DNA of 64,000 nt, from the NCBI RefSeq assembly GCF_019970065.1, contig NZ_JAHXYH010000006.1, forward strand, positions 62,001-126,000, in the 5' to 3' direction. Origin of the DNA: Chryseobacterium sp. OSA05B (GTDB taxonomy: Bacteria; Bacteroidota; Bacteroidia; Flavobacteriales; Weeksellaceae). Shown here one piece after another: positions 16,867-26,163 of this stretch. Every line of letters starts with the position of its first letter. Positions within the stretch are counted from its first letter, which is position 1. The translations under genes and the position numbers were made by a program. The notes beneath the pieces are model-generated. The model was not told the DNA's origin. It saw only the letters and a program-made list of their open reading frames with translations, and did not search any database.

Positions 16867-16956
16867 AGTACTATTTTTTTAATACTCAAGATTTTTGCTT
16901 ATTAATTATAATTTTCTTAAAATTAATGATTTATATCACTTTGCGGACTTCTTAGT

Positions 16957-17907
16957 TCATTGCGGCTTAATGCTCACAAACTCTTTCGGGTTGATGTGAT
17001 AATTAAGCTTCTGCTCTAAAGAGCTCTTGATAGAATGAGACAATTCATCTATGATCTTCTGCTTGAATGTCGGCTTATAATAGATGATCTTGATCTCTCT
17101 GTAAGGGAAAGGTTTTTTGAATCTGAACACATTCTCTTTCTGCTCATCAGAAAGCTGACTCAATGCCAGTTCCGGCAGAATGCTGATTCCGCCTACCTTG
17201 TCTACCATATGCACCAATGTTTGAATATTGGACGCCAGGAAATCAAGATTTTTAGGCTTCAGTGTATTTTCTTTCAAATGACAGATATTCTCAAACTGGT
17301 TTCTCAGACAGTTTCCTTCTTCAAGAAGCCAAACTTTTTCAACATTCAGTTCTTCAGGGATGATATAAGAATTCTTTTTATTCGCTTCCGTATTGGAGCT
17401 GTAAATCATCAGTTCCTCATTGAAAAGGAAATCCTGATAGAATTCATCAGCCGTGTCGTAGGGTGTGGAAATAATTCCCGCATCCAGCTCACCGGCTTTT
17501 AAGGCCTTGATAATATTATCTGTGGTCATTTCCTTCACATTCATCTGGATTTTTGGGTTTTCTTCCAAAAACTTAAAGATTTCTGTCGGTAAAATGAAAG
17601 AGGAAACGGTAGGAATGATTCCCAAATTGATCGTTCCGCCTAAAATATTATTCAGAAGATTAGCTTTATTTTTAAGCTCATTGACAGATTCTATAATTAC
17701 CTTTGCCTGATCAATGATCTGAAGCCCTACATCTGTAGTACGGATCGGGTGTGTAGTTCTGTCGAACACCTTCACATCCAGTTCATCCTCAAATTTTTGT
17801 ATCATCGCACTTAACGTGGGCTGCGTAATAAAGCATGCCTGAGCTGCTTTACCAAAATGTTTGTACTTATCTACAGCGATAAGATACTCCAGTTGCTGAA
17901 TGTTCAT
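16957..17907 (-). CDS. oxyR: OxyR-type peroxide-sensing LysR regulator
   Basis: This LysR-family regulator (316 residues) has an N-terminal helix-turn-helix (HFGKAAQACFITQPTLSAMI, residues 17-36) and the effector domain. It carries C200 and C209 in GNCLRNQFENIC, with exactly the spacing of the redox pair C199/C208 of E. coli OxyR. It is therefore very likely a peroxide sensor. It is divergent from the catalase gene across a 132-base gap with a promoter on each side, the classical arrangement for OxyR and a target. Confidence 0.92.
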   Translation of the reverse strand: MNIQQLEYLIAVDKYKHFGKAAQACFITQPTLSAMIQKFEDELDVKVFDRTTHPIRTTDVGLQIIDQAKVIIESVNELKNKANLLNNILGGTINLGIIPTVSSFILPTEIFKFLEENPKIQMNVKEMTTDNIIKALKAGELDAGIISTPYDTADEFYQDFLFNEELMIYSSNTEANKKNSYIIPEELNVEKVWLLEEGNCLRNQFENICHLKENTLKPKNLDFLASNIQTLVHMVDKVGGISILPELALSQLSDEQKENVFRFKKPFPYREIKIIYYKPTFKQKIIDELSHSIKSSLEQKLNYHINPKEFVSIKPQ

Positions 17908-17918
17908 CTGATTAATAT

Positions 17919-17935
17919 TATCTATTACAAAGATA
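17919..17935 (-). promoter_or_regulatory. oxyR promoter and overlapping dyad
   Basis: TATCTTTG (17935-17928, minus strand) is an exact -7 element. It overlaps a dyad TATCT-N7-AGATA (17919-17935), a possible OxyR operator that would give autoregulation. The dyad is not a full classical OxyR site. Confidence 0.45.
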
Positions 17936-17969
17936 AAATGTTTTTGCTATTAGTAATCAAAAATTCAAG

Positions 17970-17977
17970 TAAATTTG
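17970..17977 (+). promoter_or_regulatory. TAnnTTTG -7 element for katA
   Basis: TAAATTTG, exact consensus, predicts a start near 17982 and a leader of about 58 bases to the katA ATG. Confidence 0.6.
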
Positions 17978-18039
17978 ATATTTCATACGTCTGCATAAGA
18001 CAGTTTACAAGATGAATCAATCATACAAATCATAACTCT

Positions 18040-19527
18040 ATGGATTCTAAAAAATTAACGCTAAGCAACGGCGCTCCTTATTTTGAACACCAGGACTCAC
18101 AAACCGTAGGTCCAAGAGGGCCTGTCCTGCTGCAGGATTTTATCCTTCAGGAAAATCTCGCGCACTTTGTTAGGGAAAGAATCCCTGAAAGAATTGTACA
18201 TGCCAAAGGAAGCGGTGCCTATGGAACATTTACGGTTACTCATGACATCAGCCAGTATACCAAAGCCAAACTATTTTCAAAAATAGGAAATTCATGCAGA
18301 ATGTTTGCCCGTTTCTCTACCGTGGGTGGAGAAAAAGGAAGTGCAGACACCGCAAGAGACCCGAGAGGTTTTGCTTTAAAATTTTATACGGAAGATGGAA
18401 ACTGGGATCTGGTAGGAAACAATACACCGGTATTCTTTATTAAGGATGCTAAAAAATTTCCGGATTTTATCCACACCCAGAAAAGAGTACCGAAGACCAA
18501 TTTAAAAAGTGCCACGATGATGTGGGATTTCTGGAGCCATAATCCCGAATCTCTTCATCAGGTTCTTATTTTAATGTCCGACAGAGGAACGCCTCACGGC
18601 TACAGACATATGCACGGATTCGGATCTCATACTTTCGCGATGATCAACGATAAGAATGAAAGAGTATGGGTGAAATTCCATTTTAAAACCAAACAGGGAA
18701 TTAAAAACTTTACGGATGCCGAAGCGGTAAAAATGGCCGGAGAAAACCCGGACTTTGCCCAGGAAGATCTTTGCAACGCCATCGAAAACGGAGACTTCCC
18801 GAAATGGACCTTGTTTATCCAGGTGATGACGGAAGAGCAGGCAAAAGATTTCAGATGGAATCCTTTTGATGTAACGAAGGTTTGGTTCCATGATGATTTC
18901 CCAATGATCGAAGTAGGCGAAATGGAACTGAATGAAGTGCCTGTTAATTATTTTGCACACGTTGAACAGTCTACCTTTTCACCAAGCAGTTTGATTAACG
19001 GAATCAGTTTTTCTCCGGATAAAATGCTTCAGGGAAGATTATTCTCTTATCCTGATGCTCACAGGTATCGAGTTGGAGTCAATGCTCATCAGCTGGAAGT
19101 GAACCGATGCCCTTTTGCCGTAAATAACTACCAAAGAGATGGTTTCATGGCAGACTCTAGTGAATACCAGGACAAACCGAATTATTTCCCGAACAGCTTT
19201 GATGATGTGAAGCCGGATCCTTCCTATAAGAATTACGAATATGAACTGGACAGTGCCCATGTTGCCAACTATAACAGGAACGAAAATGACGACGATCACT
19301 ATACCCAACCCGGATTATTGTATACAAAATCTATGACTGCTGAGGATAGAGAACACCTAATCAGCAACATCGTAGGAAGTATGAAAGGAATCAACGGACC
19401 TAAAAAAGGAGAGATCATCAACCGCCAGTTATGTCACTTTTTCAGGACTAATATTGAACTTGGCATGAAAGTGGCATCTCAGCTTAATGTCAATATAGAT
19501 GCAAATATGATGAATCATTCGAAATAG
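18040..19527 (+). CDS. katA: Small-subunit haem catalase
   Basis: This catalase (495 residues, the size of small-subunit monofunctional enzymes) breaks down hydrogen peroxide. The distal histidine H68 is in GTFTVTHDISQYT. The signature RFSTVGGEKGSADTARDPRG and the segment VGNNTPVFF are intact. The proximal haem ligand Y337 lies in RLFSYPDAHRYRVG. No signal peptide is seen, so it should act in the cytoplasm. It is divergent from oxyR and has its own promoter and terminator. Confidence 0.96.
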   Translation: MDSKKLTLSNGAPYFEHQDSQTVGPRGPVLLQDFILQENLAHFVRERIPERIVHAKGSGAYGTFTVTHDISQYTKAKLFSKIGNSCRMFARFSTVGGEKGSADTARDPRGFALKFYTEDGNWDLVGNNTPVFFIKDAKKFPDFIHTQKRVPKTNLKSATMMWDFWSHNPESLHQVLILMSDRGTPHGYRHMHGFGSHTFAMINDKNERVWVKFHFKTKQGIKNFTDAEAVKMAGENPDFAQEDLCNAIENGDFPKWTLFIQVMTEEQAKDFRWNPFDVTKVWFHDDFPMIEVGEMELNEVPVNYFAHVEQSTFSPSSLINGISFSPDKMLQGRLFSYPDAHRYRVGVNAHQLEVNRCPFAVNNYQRDGFMADSSEYQDKPNYFPNSFDDVKPDPSYKNYEYELDSAHVANYNRNENDDDHYTQPGLLYTKSMTAEDREHLISNIVGSMKGINGPKKGEIINRQLCHFFRTNIELGMKVASQLNVNIDANMMNHSK

Positions 19528-19550
19528 TATTTTGAAAGATAAATCAATTA

Positions 19551-19585
19551 AAAGGAAAAAAAACCAATATTTTTTCCTTTTTTTT
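19551..19585 (+). terminator. Terminator of katA
   Basis: AAAGGAAAAAA (19551-19561) pairs with TTTTTTCCTTT (19570-19580), followed by TTTTT. Confidence 0.7.
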
Positions 19586-19631
19586 GTAAAAAATTTATAA
19601 TTTGCAGAAAATAATATTTTAAAGTGGAAAA

Positions 19632-20399
19632 ATGAGTTACGAAAATATATTATTAGAAAAAGAAGACAGGATTGCTGTCATTACGATCAACAGACCTCAG
19701 AGCTTAAATGCTTTAAATGCGAAAACTATTCAGGAAATTGGCTCGGCCATAGATGAACTGAACGCTGACACCACCTGTAGAGCAATTGTTCTAACGGGAA
19801 GCGGAGAAAAATCATTTGTAGCCGGAGCAGATATAAAAGAATTCAGTGATTTTGGACAGGAAAAAGCCGAAGAACTGGCCAGAAACGGGCAAAACAGCCT
19901 GTTCAATAAAATTGAAAACACATCTAAACCCGTAATTGCGGCCGTAAACGGTTTTGCATTAGGAGGCGGTTTAGAGCTTGCCATGGCGTGCCACATCAGA
20001 TATGCATCAGAGAATGCAAGACTGGGGCTTCCGGAAGTAACCCTGGGATTGATTCCGGGTTATGGAGGAACACAGAGACTTCCTAAACTTGTAGGAAAAG
20101 GTATCGCCAACGAAATGATCTTCTCTGCCAAAATGATTCCTGCGCAAAGAGCAAAGGAAATCGGATTGGTGAATGAAGTATACCCTATTGAAGAATTATT
20201 AACCAAAACAAAAGAATTAGCAAGTATTATAGCCAGCAACTCACCAATGGCTATATCTAAGGCCATCCAAGCCGTTAACTTGTCTGATACGGATAAAGGT
20301 TTTGAATCTGAAATCAAGTATTTCGGGGAACTTTTTGACCTGGCAGACAAGAAAGAAGGAGTTACCGCTTTCCTAGAGAAAAGAAAGCCTAACTTCTAA
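19632..20399 (+). CDS. Enoyl-CoA hydratase/isomerase family protein
   Basis: This crotonase-fold protein (255 residues) probably hydrates short-chain enoyl-CoA. The oxyanion-hole segments are SFVAGADIKEF and NGFALGGGLELAMAC. The catalytic glutamate pair of true hydratases is present: E in GGGLELAMAC and E in GLPEVTLGLIPG. The length is standard. The gene begins a short plus-strand run with a dCMP deaminase and xerD. A promoter-like TATAATTTG lies just upstream with one extra base in the spacer. The exact substrate cannot be told. Confidence 0.9.
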   Translation: MSYENILLEKEDRIAVITINRPQSLNALNAKTIQEIGSAIDELNADTTCRAIVLTGSGEKSFVAGADIKEFSDFGQEKAEELARNGQNSLFNKIENTSKPVIAAVNGFALGGGLELAMACHIRYASENARLGLPEVTLGLIPGYGGTQRLPKLVGKGIANEMIFSAKMIPAQRAKEIGLVNEVYPIEELLTKTKELASIIASNSPMAISKAIQAVNLSDTDKGFESEIKYFGELFDLADKKEGVTAFLEKRKPNF

Positions 20400-20442
20400 G
20401 ATTTTTAATCCAAATTATTTCGAAAAAAACTAATGCTGCGGT

Positions 20443-20865
20443 ATGAATAAGTTTGATAAAGCTTATCTAAAAATGGCCCAGGAGTGGGCAAAACTATCCT
20501 ACTGTAAGAGAAAACAGGTAGGAGCACTTATCGTAAAAGATAGGATGATTATTTCAGATGGTTACAACGGAACACCTTCGGGGTTTGAAAACTGCTGTGA
20601 AGATGGAGAGGGGAAAACACACTGGTATGTACTTCATGCGGAAGCCAATGCGATATTAAAGCTGGCCGCTTCCACTCAGTCTGCAAAAGGTGCCACGTTA
20701 TATTTAACGCTGTCGCCCTGCAAAGAATGCAGCAAACTGATTCTGCAGGCAGGAATTACAAGACTTGTGTATATCAATGAGTATTCAGACGACGACGGGA
20801 TATCGTTCCTGAGAAACCATAATATTGAAATAGAACAAATATCGGACTGTGAACTAAAAAAATAA
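20443..20865 (+). CDS. Deoxycytidylate deaminase (ComEB-like)
   Basis: This zinc enzyme of 140 residues converts dCMP to dUMP for thymidylate synthesis. The zinc site is complete: H65-A-E in LHAEANAI and C93/C96 in PCKEC. The N-terminal CKRKQVGALIV and DGYNGTPSGFENCCEDG are typical of the dCMP deaminase/ComEB group. It lies 43 bases after the crotonase and 6 bases before xerD, so the latter two are likely co-transcribed. Confidence 0.92.
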   Translation: MNKFDKAYLKMAQEWAKLSYCKRKQVGALIVKDRMIISDGYNGTPSGFENCCEDGEGKTHWYVLHAEANAILKLAASTQSAKGATLYLTLSPCKECSKLILQAGITRLVYINEYSDDDGISFLRNHNIEIEQISDCELKK

Positions 20866-20871
20866 GCACAA

Positions 20872-21786
20872 ATGACTTGGGATGAAAAGATCAAAGATTT
20901 TGAAATATTTCTTCGCTTCGAAAGAAATTTTTCAGAAAACACTCTCGATGCCTATATTCGAGACATCAAAAAATTAAAAGATTATGCCATAGTGGATCTG
21001 GAAAACGTCGGTCCGGATACTATAGGCTATGAAAACTTACAGGAATATATCTTCAATCTTTCCAAACAGAAGTTCAGCGAAAGATCTCAGGCAAGATGGA
21101 TTTCTTCTATAAAAGCTTTCTTCAAGTTTCTTCTTGAGGACGAGTTCAGAGAAGACAATCCTGCATCACTGCTTGAAGGCCCGAAACTGGGATTATATCT
21201 TCCTGACACCTTGAGCCTGCCGGATATCAACAAGATTATCGCAGCCATCGAGGCCAATTCTGATCTCGGAAAGAGAAATCATTGTATCATTGAAGTTCTA
21301 TACGGATGCGGATTACGTGTCTCCGAACTTATTGACCTTAAAATTTCGAACATCAATTTCAAAGAACAGTATATCAAAGTAAACGGAAAGGGCAATAAAA
21401 CGCGTTTCGTTCCTTTGGCAGATTATACTGCAGAACTTTTGGAAACCTACATCAACGAGGTACGTTCTACCAATAAGATCAATAAAAAGTATGAGGATAC
21501 GCTGTTTCTTAACAGCCGTGGAACCTCTATGTCCAGGGTGATCGTATTTCTGATCATCAAGGAACTAACAGACAAAGCGGGCGTAAGCAAAAAAATATCT
21601 CCGCATACGTTCAGACATTCTTTTGCTACACACCTTTTACAGAATGGTGCAGACCTTCGTTATATTCAGGAAATGCTGGGACATTCCAGTATTACCACTA
21701 CGGAGATTTATACCCATCTGAAGACAGAAGAACTTCGGGATGTGATCCTAAATTATCACCCGAGAAATATTAATATTGCTCAGTGA
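20872..21786 (+). CDS. xerD: Tyrosine recombinase XerD
   Basis: This site-specific recombinase resolves chromosome dimers at dif. The N-terminal SAM-like domain (residues 1-85) is followed by the catalytic domain with R149 in GLRVSEL, HTFRHSFATHLL, LGHSSITTT and the nucleophile Y280 in EIYTH. The length of 304 residues is standard for XerC/XerD; the location next to dCMP deaminase is usual in Flavobacteria. It is a housekeeping enzyme; no mobile element lies around it. Confidence 0.93.
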   Translation: MTWDEKIKDFEIFLRFERNFSENTLDAYIRDIKKLKDYAIVDLENVGPDTIGYENLQEYIFNLSKQKFSERSQARWISSIKAFFKFLLEDEFREDNPASLLEGPKLGLYLPDTLSLPDINKIIAAIEANSDLGKRNHCIIEVLYGCGLRVSELIDLKISNINFKEQYIKVNGKGNKTRFVPLADYTAELLETYINEVRSTNKINKKYEDTLFLNSRGTSMSRVIVFLIIKELTDKAGVSKKISPHTFRHSFATHLLQNGADLRYIQEMLGHSSITTTEIYTHLKTEELRDVILNYHPRNINIAQ

Positions 21787-21827
21787 TACGAAGTTCCATC
21801 TGGATTTGAAAAAATAATAATAGACAG

Positions 21828-22346
21828 ATGAAATTATTGAAATATTGCCCAAGCTGTGGCAAAGAAACGCTTCACTGGGACGGTGAAAAGAAATGGAGCT
21901 GTCCTGAATGCGGGTTTAATCTCTACAATAACGTAGCCGGCGCAGTAGCCGTTGTTATCCGATGTGGTGATGAAATCTATCTGACCAGAAGAAACCGAGA
22001 CCCTAAAAAAGGAAAACTGGATCTGGCCGGAGGTTTTGTAGATCCGAAGGAAAGTGCTGAGGAAACCTGCAAAAGAGAGCTTTTTGAAGAACTTCAGCTT
22101 GATGTGGATATTTCAAATTTAAAGTATCTGACCAGCCTTCCGAATGTCTATCAGTATAAGGAAATTGATTACAATACCATCGATCTCTTTTACGAGTATA
22201 CTGTTCAGGAAAAGTTTGAGGTCAGTCTTGAACTTTCTGAAATATCAGAAGCGGTCTGGATTCCTTTGAGTACATTGGATCTTGATGACATTGCTTTTGA
22301 TTCTCAGAAGAAGTTTTTTGAGGAATATGTGAATAAAAACCTATAA
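21828..22346 (+). CDS. Nudix hydrolase with N-terminal zinc ribbon
   Basis: This 172-residue protein begins with a four-cysteine ribbon (CPSCG and CPECG, residues 7-28). The Nudix box follows: GGFVDPKESAEETCKRELFE and then EL, matching G-x5-E-x7-RE-U-x-EE. This combination is seen in NADH pyrophosphatase-like (NudC-like) and related enzymes, but the protein is too short for NudC and lacks its SQPWPF-type motif. The substrate is unknown. It ends at a strong bidirectional terminator. Confidence 0.88.
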   Translation: MKLLKYCPSCGKETLHWDGEKKWSCPECGFNLYNNVAGAVAVVIRCGDEIYLTRRNRDPKKGKLDLAGGFVDPKESAEETCKRELFEELQLDVDISNLKYLTSLPNVYQYKEIDYNTIDLFYEYTVQEKFEVSLELSEISEAVWIPLSTLDLDDIAFDSQKKFFEEYVNKNL

Positions 22347-22350
22347 TATT

Positions 22351-22416
22351 TCCCACAGATCTCACAAAAAGCATAGCAATTTTCAATAATACTGTGCTAC
22401 CGTGATATCTGTGGGA
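22351..22416. terminator. Bidirectional terminator between the Nudix and haem-binding genes
   Basis: TCCCACAGAT (22351-22360) pairs with ATCTGTGGGA (22407-22416). The loop side adds CTCAC/GTGAT partial pairing. T-rich tracts follow on the plus strand. It serves two convergent genes. Confidence 0.75.
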
Positions 22417-22422
22417 TTTTTT

Positions 22423-22881
22423 TTAGTAAGATTTAGATTTCAGCATCTCTTCGAAGTACTGAACCATCAGTGTTCTTTCCGCTTCGGAAAGATTGGCTTC
22501 TTGGTGATACACAATATAACCCGGCATAGGCATCGTTCTATTTTGAACCGTCTGAATAGCTTTGCTCAGCATATTCTCCTTTAATTCCTTGTTATAAGTA
22601 CCCCAAATGGAAAAATTCAGGTGTTCCCTGCCTTCATTCACGTGGCTTTTTACAGACCATGAGATAGGTGCGAGGTAAGCATATTTGGGATATACCGTTT
22701 CATTGGAATGACAGTCGTAGCAGGCTCCTTTTATCAAATCCCGGATCTTCTCCGGAGTTTTCTTTGCCTCCACAAAATTAGCTGCTTTATCAACAGGTTT
22801 ATTCACCCTGTCAATAGGGATAAACTGGATCAGCGCAAAAGCGACCAATGTCCAGAACAATACTTTTTTTACCGTTTTCAT
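22423..22881 (-). CDS. Exported haem-binding domain protein
   Basis: This 152-residue protein has an N-terminal signal or anchor (residues 4-22) and one c-type haem motif CYDCH in KGACYDCHSNETVYPKYAYL, followed by PISWSVKSHVNEGREHLNFS. This is the haem-binding domain pattern (PF14376). It probably acts as a small periplasmic or membrane-attached cytochrome. It begins 4 bases after the lipoprotein gene stop, so both may share a transcript. The redox partner is unknown. Confidence 0.88.
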   Translation of the reverse strand: MKTVKKVLFWTLVAFALIQFIPIDRVNKPVDKAANFVEAKKTPEKIRDLIKGACYDCHSNETVYPKYAYLAPISWSVKSHVNEGREHLNFSIWGTYNKELKENMLSKAIQTVQNRTMPMPGYIVYHQEANLSEAERTLMVQYFEEMLKSKSY

Positions 22882-22885
22882 ATTT

Positions 22886-24646
22886 CTATTTTACCGGTGT
22901 AAGTACTGCGTTTCCGGATTCTGACTTCAGTTCTTTTTTTACTTCCTTCTGTACGGTTTCTTTCGGGGTTTCTTCCGTCGGAGCTTCTGCAGGTTTAGGA
23001 ACCACAGTTCCTTTAGGGTTATCCAGTGTTCTGGTGTCTTTCAGATCCCAGTCTTCCTTGGTTTCCCAAAGTGGCCTTACAATGGCTTTTTTGTAGAAGA
23101 CATAGGAGTCTTCTGCCGGGGTTTCCGTTTCGAAATCGGCGACATCCCAGAATTTATTTCCGTTGTTATCTACCAGTATCCTAACGATGTATTCATTAGG
23201 TTTCAGGATATCAAATTTTACGTTGTTTCCTTTGGTATATCTTGAATAAACGACTTTATCCGAAGCATCTAAAAGCTGAATCCAATAGCTGGCTTCCGGC
23301 GCATTCTGAATGGTAAACGCCAGACTTCCGAACTGATCTACTTTTTCTGCTTCAAAATCAAAACGTTTTGACTGTACATTTTTAGCATAATAAGATGAAA
23401 CGGTCTCTTTCGGAACGGTAAGCTGATATTTTTTACCCGGTACAAAATCTGAATGAATCATGATCTGATACGGATCTGTTTCTGAAATTTTTGCTGTAAA
23501 CTCCTGAGTGGTTAAACTGTCACTCTTCAAGATCCACTTTTCAGGGCTGATCTTATCTATGATATAATTGGATCTTATCTTAAAATCAGAATTCGGAGCT
23601 AAGGCTGGACCACCGTTATCATTCTCAAGATCCATCGCATTTTTCTTATTGTATTTGTAGAAAACGGATACGGTATCCTGTTTTGTACCGGTATCATAGC
23701 TGAATTTAAGGTTCTCAGTAACAGTCTGCCCTACATCACTTTTCACCGGATCAAACCAAATCCTTACGGTATCTGATTTCGGACGGTGAGTGAATTTTAT
23801 ATCCTGAAGTTTATCGTTTACAGAGGCTACTTTCACACTTTCCGGATTTCCTTCAAATGTCATAACAACTCCGCCCGGATTTTCTTTCATCTCCACATAT
23901 TTCAAAGGCTTTTTGGACGGATATACTTTTAATTTTAATCCAGAAATAGACTTTTCAACATCTACATGATCTTTTTGGAACCCAATTTTCTCTTTCCCCG
24001 GATCATATACGGAATTGCTGTTCTCATCTTCAAAGGCGATGATCTTGTATTTTCCTTTTGTCAGATAATTTAGCTCGAAATACCCATCTTCATCCACCTT
24101 TGAGATGTAATACGGTTTCTGTTTATAATTAATGGTATCTTTTACCTGGTAAAGGCCTACAACCAGCTTATTTTCGCCCTGTTTCTTTTTAATCGCTGTG
24201 GCATCAATGATGTCTCCGCTGATGTACAGATCATCCAGTTTCTCTCCCGTAGAGAAAGCAAAATTAAAATAACGGAGAATATTGGCTTCGTTGTTATCTG
24301 CAATTGAATTTCCGAAGTTGAAATTATAGGTTGTATTCGCCTGAAGGGTGTCTTCCCATTGGATCATCACGTATTTATTGGCGATATTGGAAGGAAGAAT
24401 CCGCTTGATATTTTTGATGGGCGGAGAAATGATCAGGTTTTTATTAATATCCTTTAGGGTAATATATTCGTCAAAATCCAGTCTGAGCTCATGAATGTCT
24501 CTTTTCACATTCACTCTTGTGGTGTCAATATTTGAACTTAAAAACTTTGGAGCCAGGGTATCTTTCGGGCCACCAACGGGAGCCCCCACTCTTGCACACG
24601 AGTGTACAAGAAAAGAGATAACGAATAATAGAAGAAGTCTTTTCAT
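22886..24646 (-). CDS. Large lipoprotein with N-terminal Ig-like (Big_5) domain
   Basis: This 586-residue protein starts with a lipoprotein signal (LLLLFVISFLVHSC, Cys 17) followed by ARVGAPVGGPKD, a motif typical of Bacteroidetes proteins with an Ig-like Big_5 domain. The first 120 residues carry that domain (LDFDEYITLKDINKNLIISP). Later parts are beta-rich, including a segment resembling carboxypeptidase-regulatory folds (DGYFELNYLTKGKYKIIAFED) and PNEYIVRILVDNNGNKFWD. The tail is rich in P, E and K. It is probably an outer-membrane or surface lipoprotein; its function is unknown. Confidence 0.82.
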   Translation of the reverse strand: MKRLLLLFVISFLVHSCARVGAPVGGPKDTLAPKFLSSNIDTTRVNVKRDIHELRLDFDEYITLKDINKNLIISPPIKNIKRILPSNIANKYVMIQWEDTLQANTTYNFNFGNSIADNNEANILRYFNFAFSTGEKLDDLYISGDIIDATAIKKKQGENKLVVGLYQVKDTINYKQKPYYISKVDEDGYFELNYLTKGKYKIIAFEDENSNSVYDPGKEKIGFQKDHVDVEKSISGLKLKVYPSKKPLKYVEMKENPGGVVMTFEGNPESVKVASVNDKLQDIKFTHRPKSDTVRIWFDPVKSDVGQTVTENLKFSYDTGTKQDTVSVFYKYNKKNAMDLENDNGGPALAPNSDFKIRSNYIIDKISPEKWILKSDSLTTQEFTAKISETDPYQIMIHSDFVPGKKYQLTVPKETVSSYYAKNVQSKRFDFEAEKVDQFGSLAFTIQNAPEASYWIQLLDASDKVVYSRYTKGNNVKFDILKPNEYIVRILVDNNGNKFWDVADFETETPAEDSYVFYKKAIVRPLWETKEDWDLKDTRTLDNPKGTVVPKPAEAPTEETPKETVQKEVKKELKSESGNAVLTPVK

Positions 24647-24669
24647 ATATGTTTAAGCAAAATTAAACA

Positions 24670-25932
24670 TTATTCTCCAAAAACTTCATGTCCGGCATTC
24701 AAAGTATCTTTATTGTCGTTCATTACACTGTGAAGTTTGTCTTTCTGAGCAGGAAAATCCTCAAATAATCCAGACAGTGAAAGGGCAGTATAGACTTTAT
24801 TTGAATATCTGTTTCCAATGGCTACGATCGTCACCTTGGATTTCAGAAGATGTGCAAATACAGAGTTTGTCCCGTGCCACCAACCATTGTGATAGGTAAG
24901 CTTTTCCCCATTGTCAAAAATTTTCATCCTAAAACCGAGCCCATAATTATTCATTCCTGACTTTTCGTTGCTGTACGGCGTGAAAACCATCTGCATCAGA
25001 TCAGATTTTAAGAAATCTTTTGAATACATCGCTTTTGAGAAATTGTAAAGGTCTCTTGGCGTGGTGTAGACATTTTTATCCCCATAAATAAGATCAAGTC
25101 TGTCCAGAGGATATAATCTGTTTCCACCGTAATAAAAAGACTGTGCCGCCGTAGGAATATCTTTCTCCTGGAAAATATATGTGTGCTCCATTTTCAGAGG
25201 CTGAAATATCATTTCTTTCATCGCCTGTGGAAAAGGAGTTTTTGTGATCTTTTCGATCAAAAGAGCCAGCATCGCAAAATTAGTGTTACAGTACATAAAC
25301 CCTGTATCTGTATCTCTTGCAAGATCAGGCTTATACTTGATGATCATATTCAGCACATCCTGATTGGTAATGAAAGGTTTTGAAAGTTCTGCCGGAGCCG
25401 GCTGTATTTTGGTGATAAAATATTCGTATTTCGGAAGACCACTTCTTTGATCCAGTAAGGTTTGCACTGTAACGTTCGGATAAGGAAATCCCGGGAAATA
25501 TTGAGTAAGATGATCTGTCAGTTTGATTTTTCCGGCTTCTACCAGCTTCAGCATCGCCATTGCCGTCAGGGTTTTTGAAACGGAAGCCACATGGAGTGGC
25601 GTATTTTTATCGATCGGCATCTGGTTTCCTTCTCTTCCGAAACCTCTGTAGTTTTCGTACAGAATTTCGTCTCCTTTTGCTACCAGAATTCCTCCACTCA
25701 GGTCTCCTCCTTCCCAGATTTTTTTGTAATACTGATCAATATACCCCGTGAGTATTCCTTTGTCACCAAGCTGGCTGTCAGCTTTGGTAAAAACACTATT
25801 CAGATCTACGTTTCCATAGTTCGGAAGATTCGTTGTATTTTCTGCTGAAGCCGTTTTGGAATCAGCATCTTTTTTACAGGAAATAAGGGATAAAAAAACA
25901 GTTACAATAAGTACTAAATTACGCGTCGTCAT
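24670..25932 (-). CDS. Serine hydrolase of the beta-lactamase class C/esterase family, lipoprotein
   Basis: This is a penicillin-binding-protein-like serine hydrolase. The lipobox is LISCKK (Cys near residue 19), so it should be membrane anchored. The catalytic S-x-x-K is SVSK in HVASVSKTLTAMAM. The Y-x-N motif is YCN in FMYCNTNFAML, and H-x-G appears as HNGWWHG. Class C-type proteins of this kind include esterases and D-peptidases, so antibiotic hydrolysis should not be assumed. I chose the ATG at 25932 over the upstream TTG at 25941, as it gives a normal signal peptide. Confidence 0.88.
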   Translation of the reverse strand: MTTRNLVLIVTVFLSLISCKKDADSKTASAENTTNLPNYGNVDLNSVFTKADSQLGDKGILTGYIDQYYKKIWEGGDLSGGILVAKGDEILYENYRGFGREGNQMPIDKNTPLHVASVSKTLTAMAMLKLVEAGKIKLTDHLTQYFPGFPYPNVTVQTLLDQRSGLPKYEYFITKIQPAPAELSKPFITNQDVLNMIIKYKPDLARDTDTGFMYCNTNFAMLALLIEKITKTPFPQAMKEMIFQPLKMEHTYIFQEKDIPTAAQSFYYGGNRLYPLDRLDLIYGDKNVYTTPRDLYNFSKAMYSKDFLKSDLMQMVFTPYSNEKSGMNNYGLGFRMKIFDNGEKLTYHNGWWHGTNSVFAHLLKSKVTIVAIGNRYSNKVYTALSLSGLFEDFPAQKDKLHSVMNDNKDTLNAGHEVFGE

Positions 25933-26045
25933 GAGTATCAAAAAATGAGCAGCAATTTAATAAAACTCAAAATAAATTCTCAGTCCGGAGCGTACATTAT
26001 GAATTATTTAACATAAAAAGAAATTATAAAAGGGTAAAAAGAGAA

Positions 26046-26143
26046 AGAGCTGAGCAGGCAAATGGTTAGTTGTCCTTCTCAGCTCTCTTATCTTTAAAGT
26101 ATTCTTGTAATCCTTGTCAAGATTTAAAACCTTGAGAAGGATC
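26046..26143. repeat. Two intergenic hairpins
   Basis: AGAGCTGAG (26046-26054) pairs with CTCAGCTCT (26078-26086). A second inverted repeat, ATCCTTGTCAAG with CTTGAGAAGGAT (11 of 12 positions), lies at about 26110-26143. They fill the 222-base gap behind the hydroxyacid dehydrogenase. The second resembles hairpins that recur between flavobacterial genes. Confidence 0.5.
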
Positions 26144-26163
26144 ATTTCAAAACTTCTGTTGGT

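Noticed and set aside
20872..21786. Integrase of a mobile element
   Set aside because: Length, motifs and neighbours fit the housekeeping XerD; no attachment sites, tRNA or phage genes are nearby.
24670..25932. Class C beta-lactamase conferring resistance
   Set aside because: The S-x-x-K and Y-x-N motifs are shared by esterases and peptidases of this family, and the lipoprotein anchor is unlike AmpC; resistance cannot be inferred.
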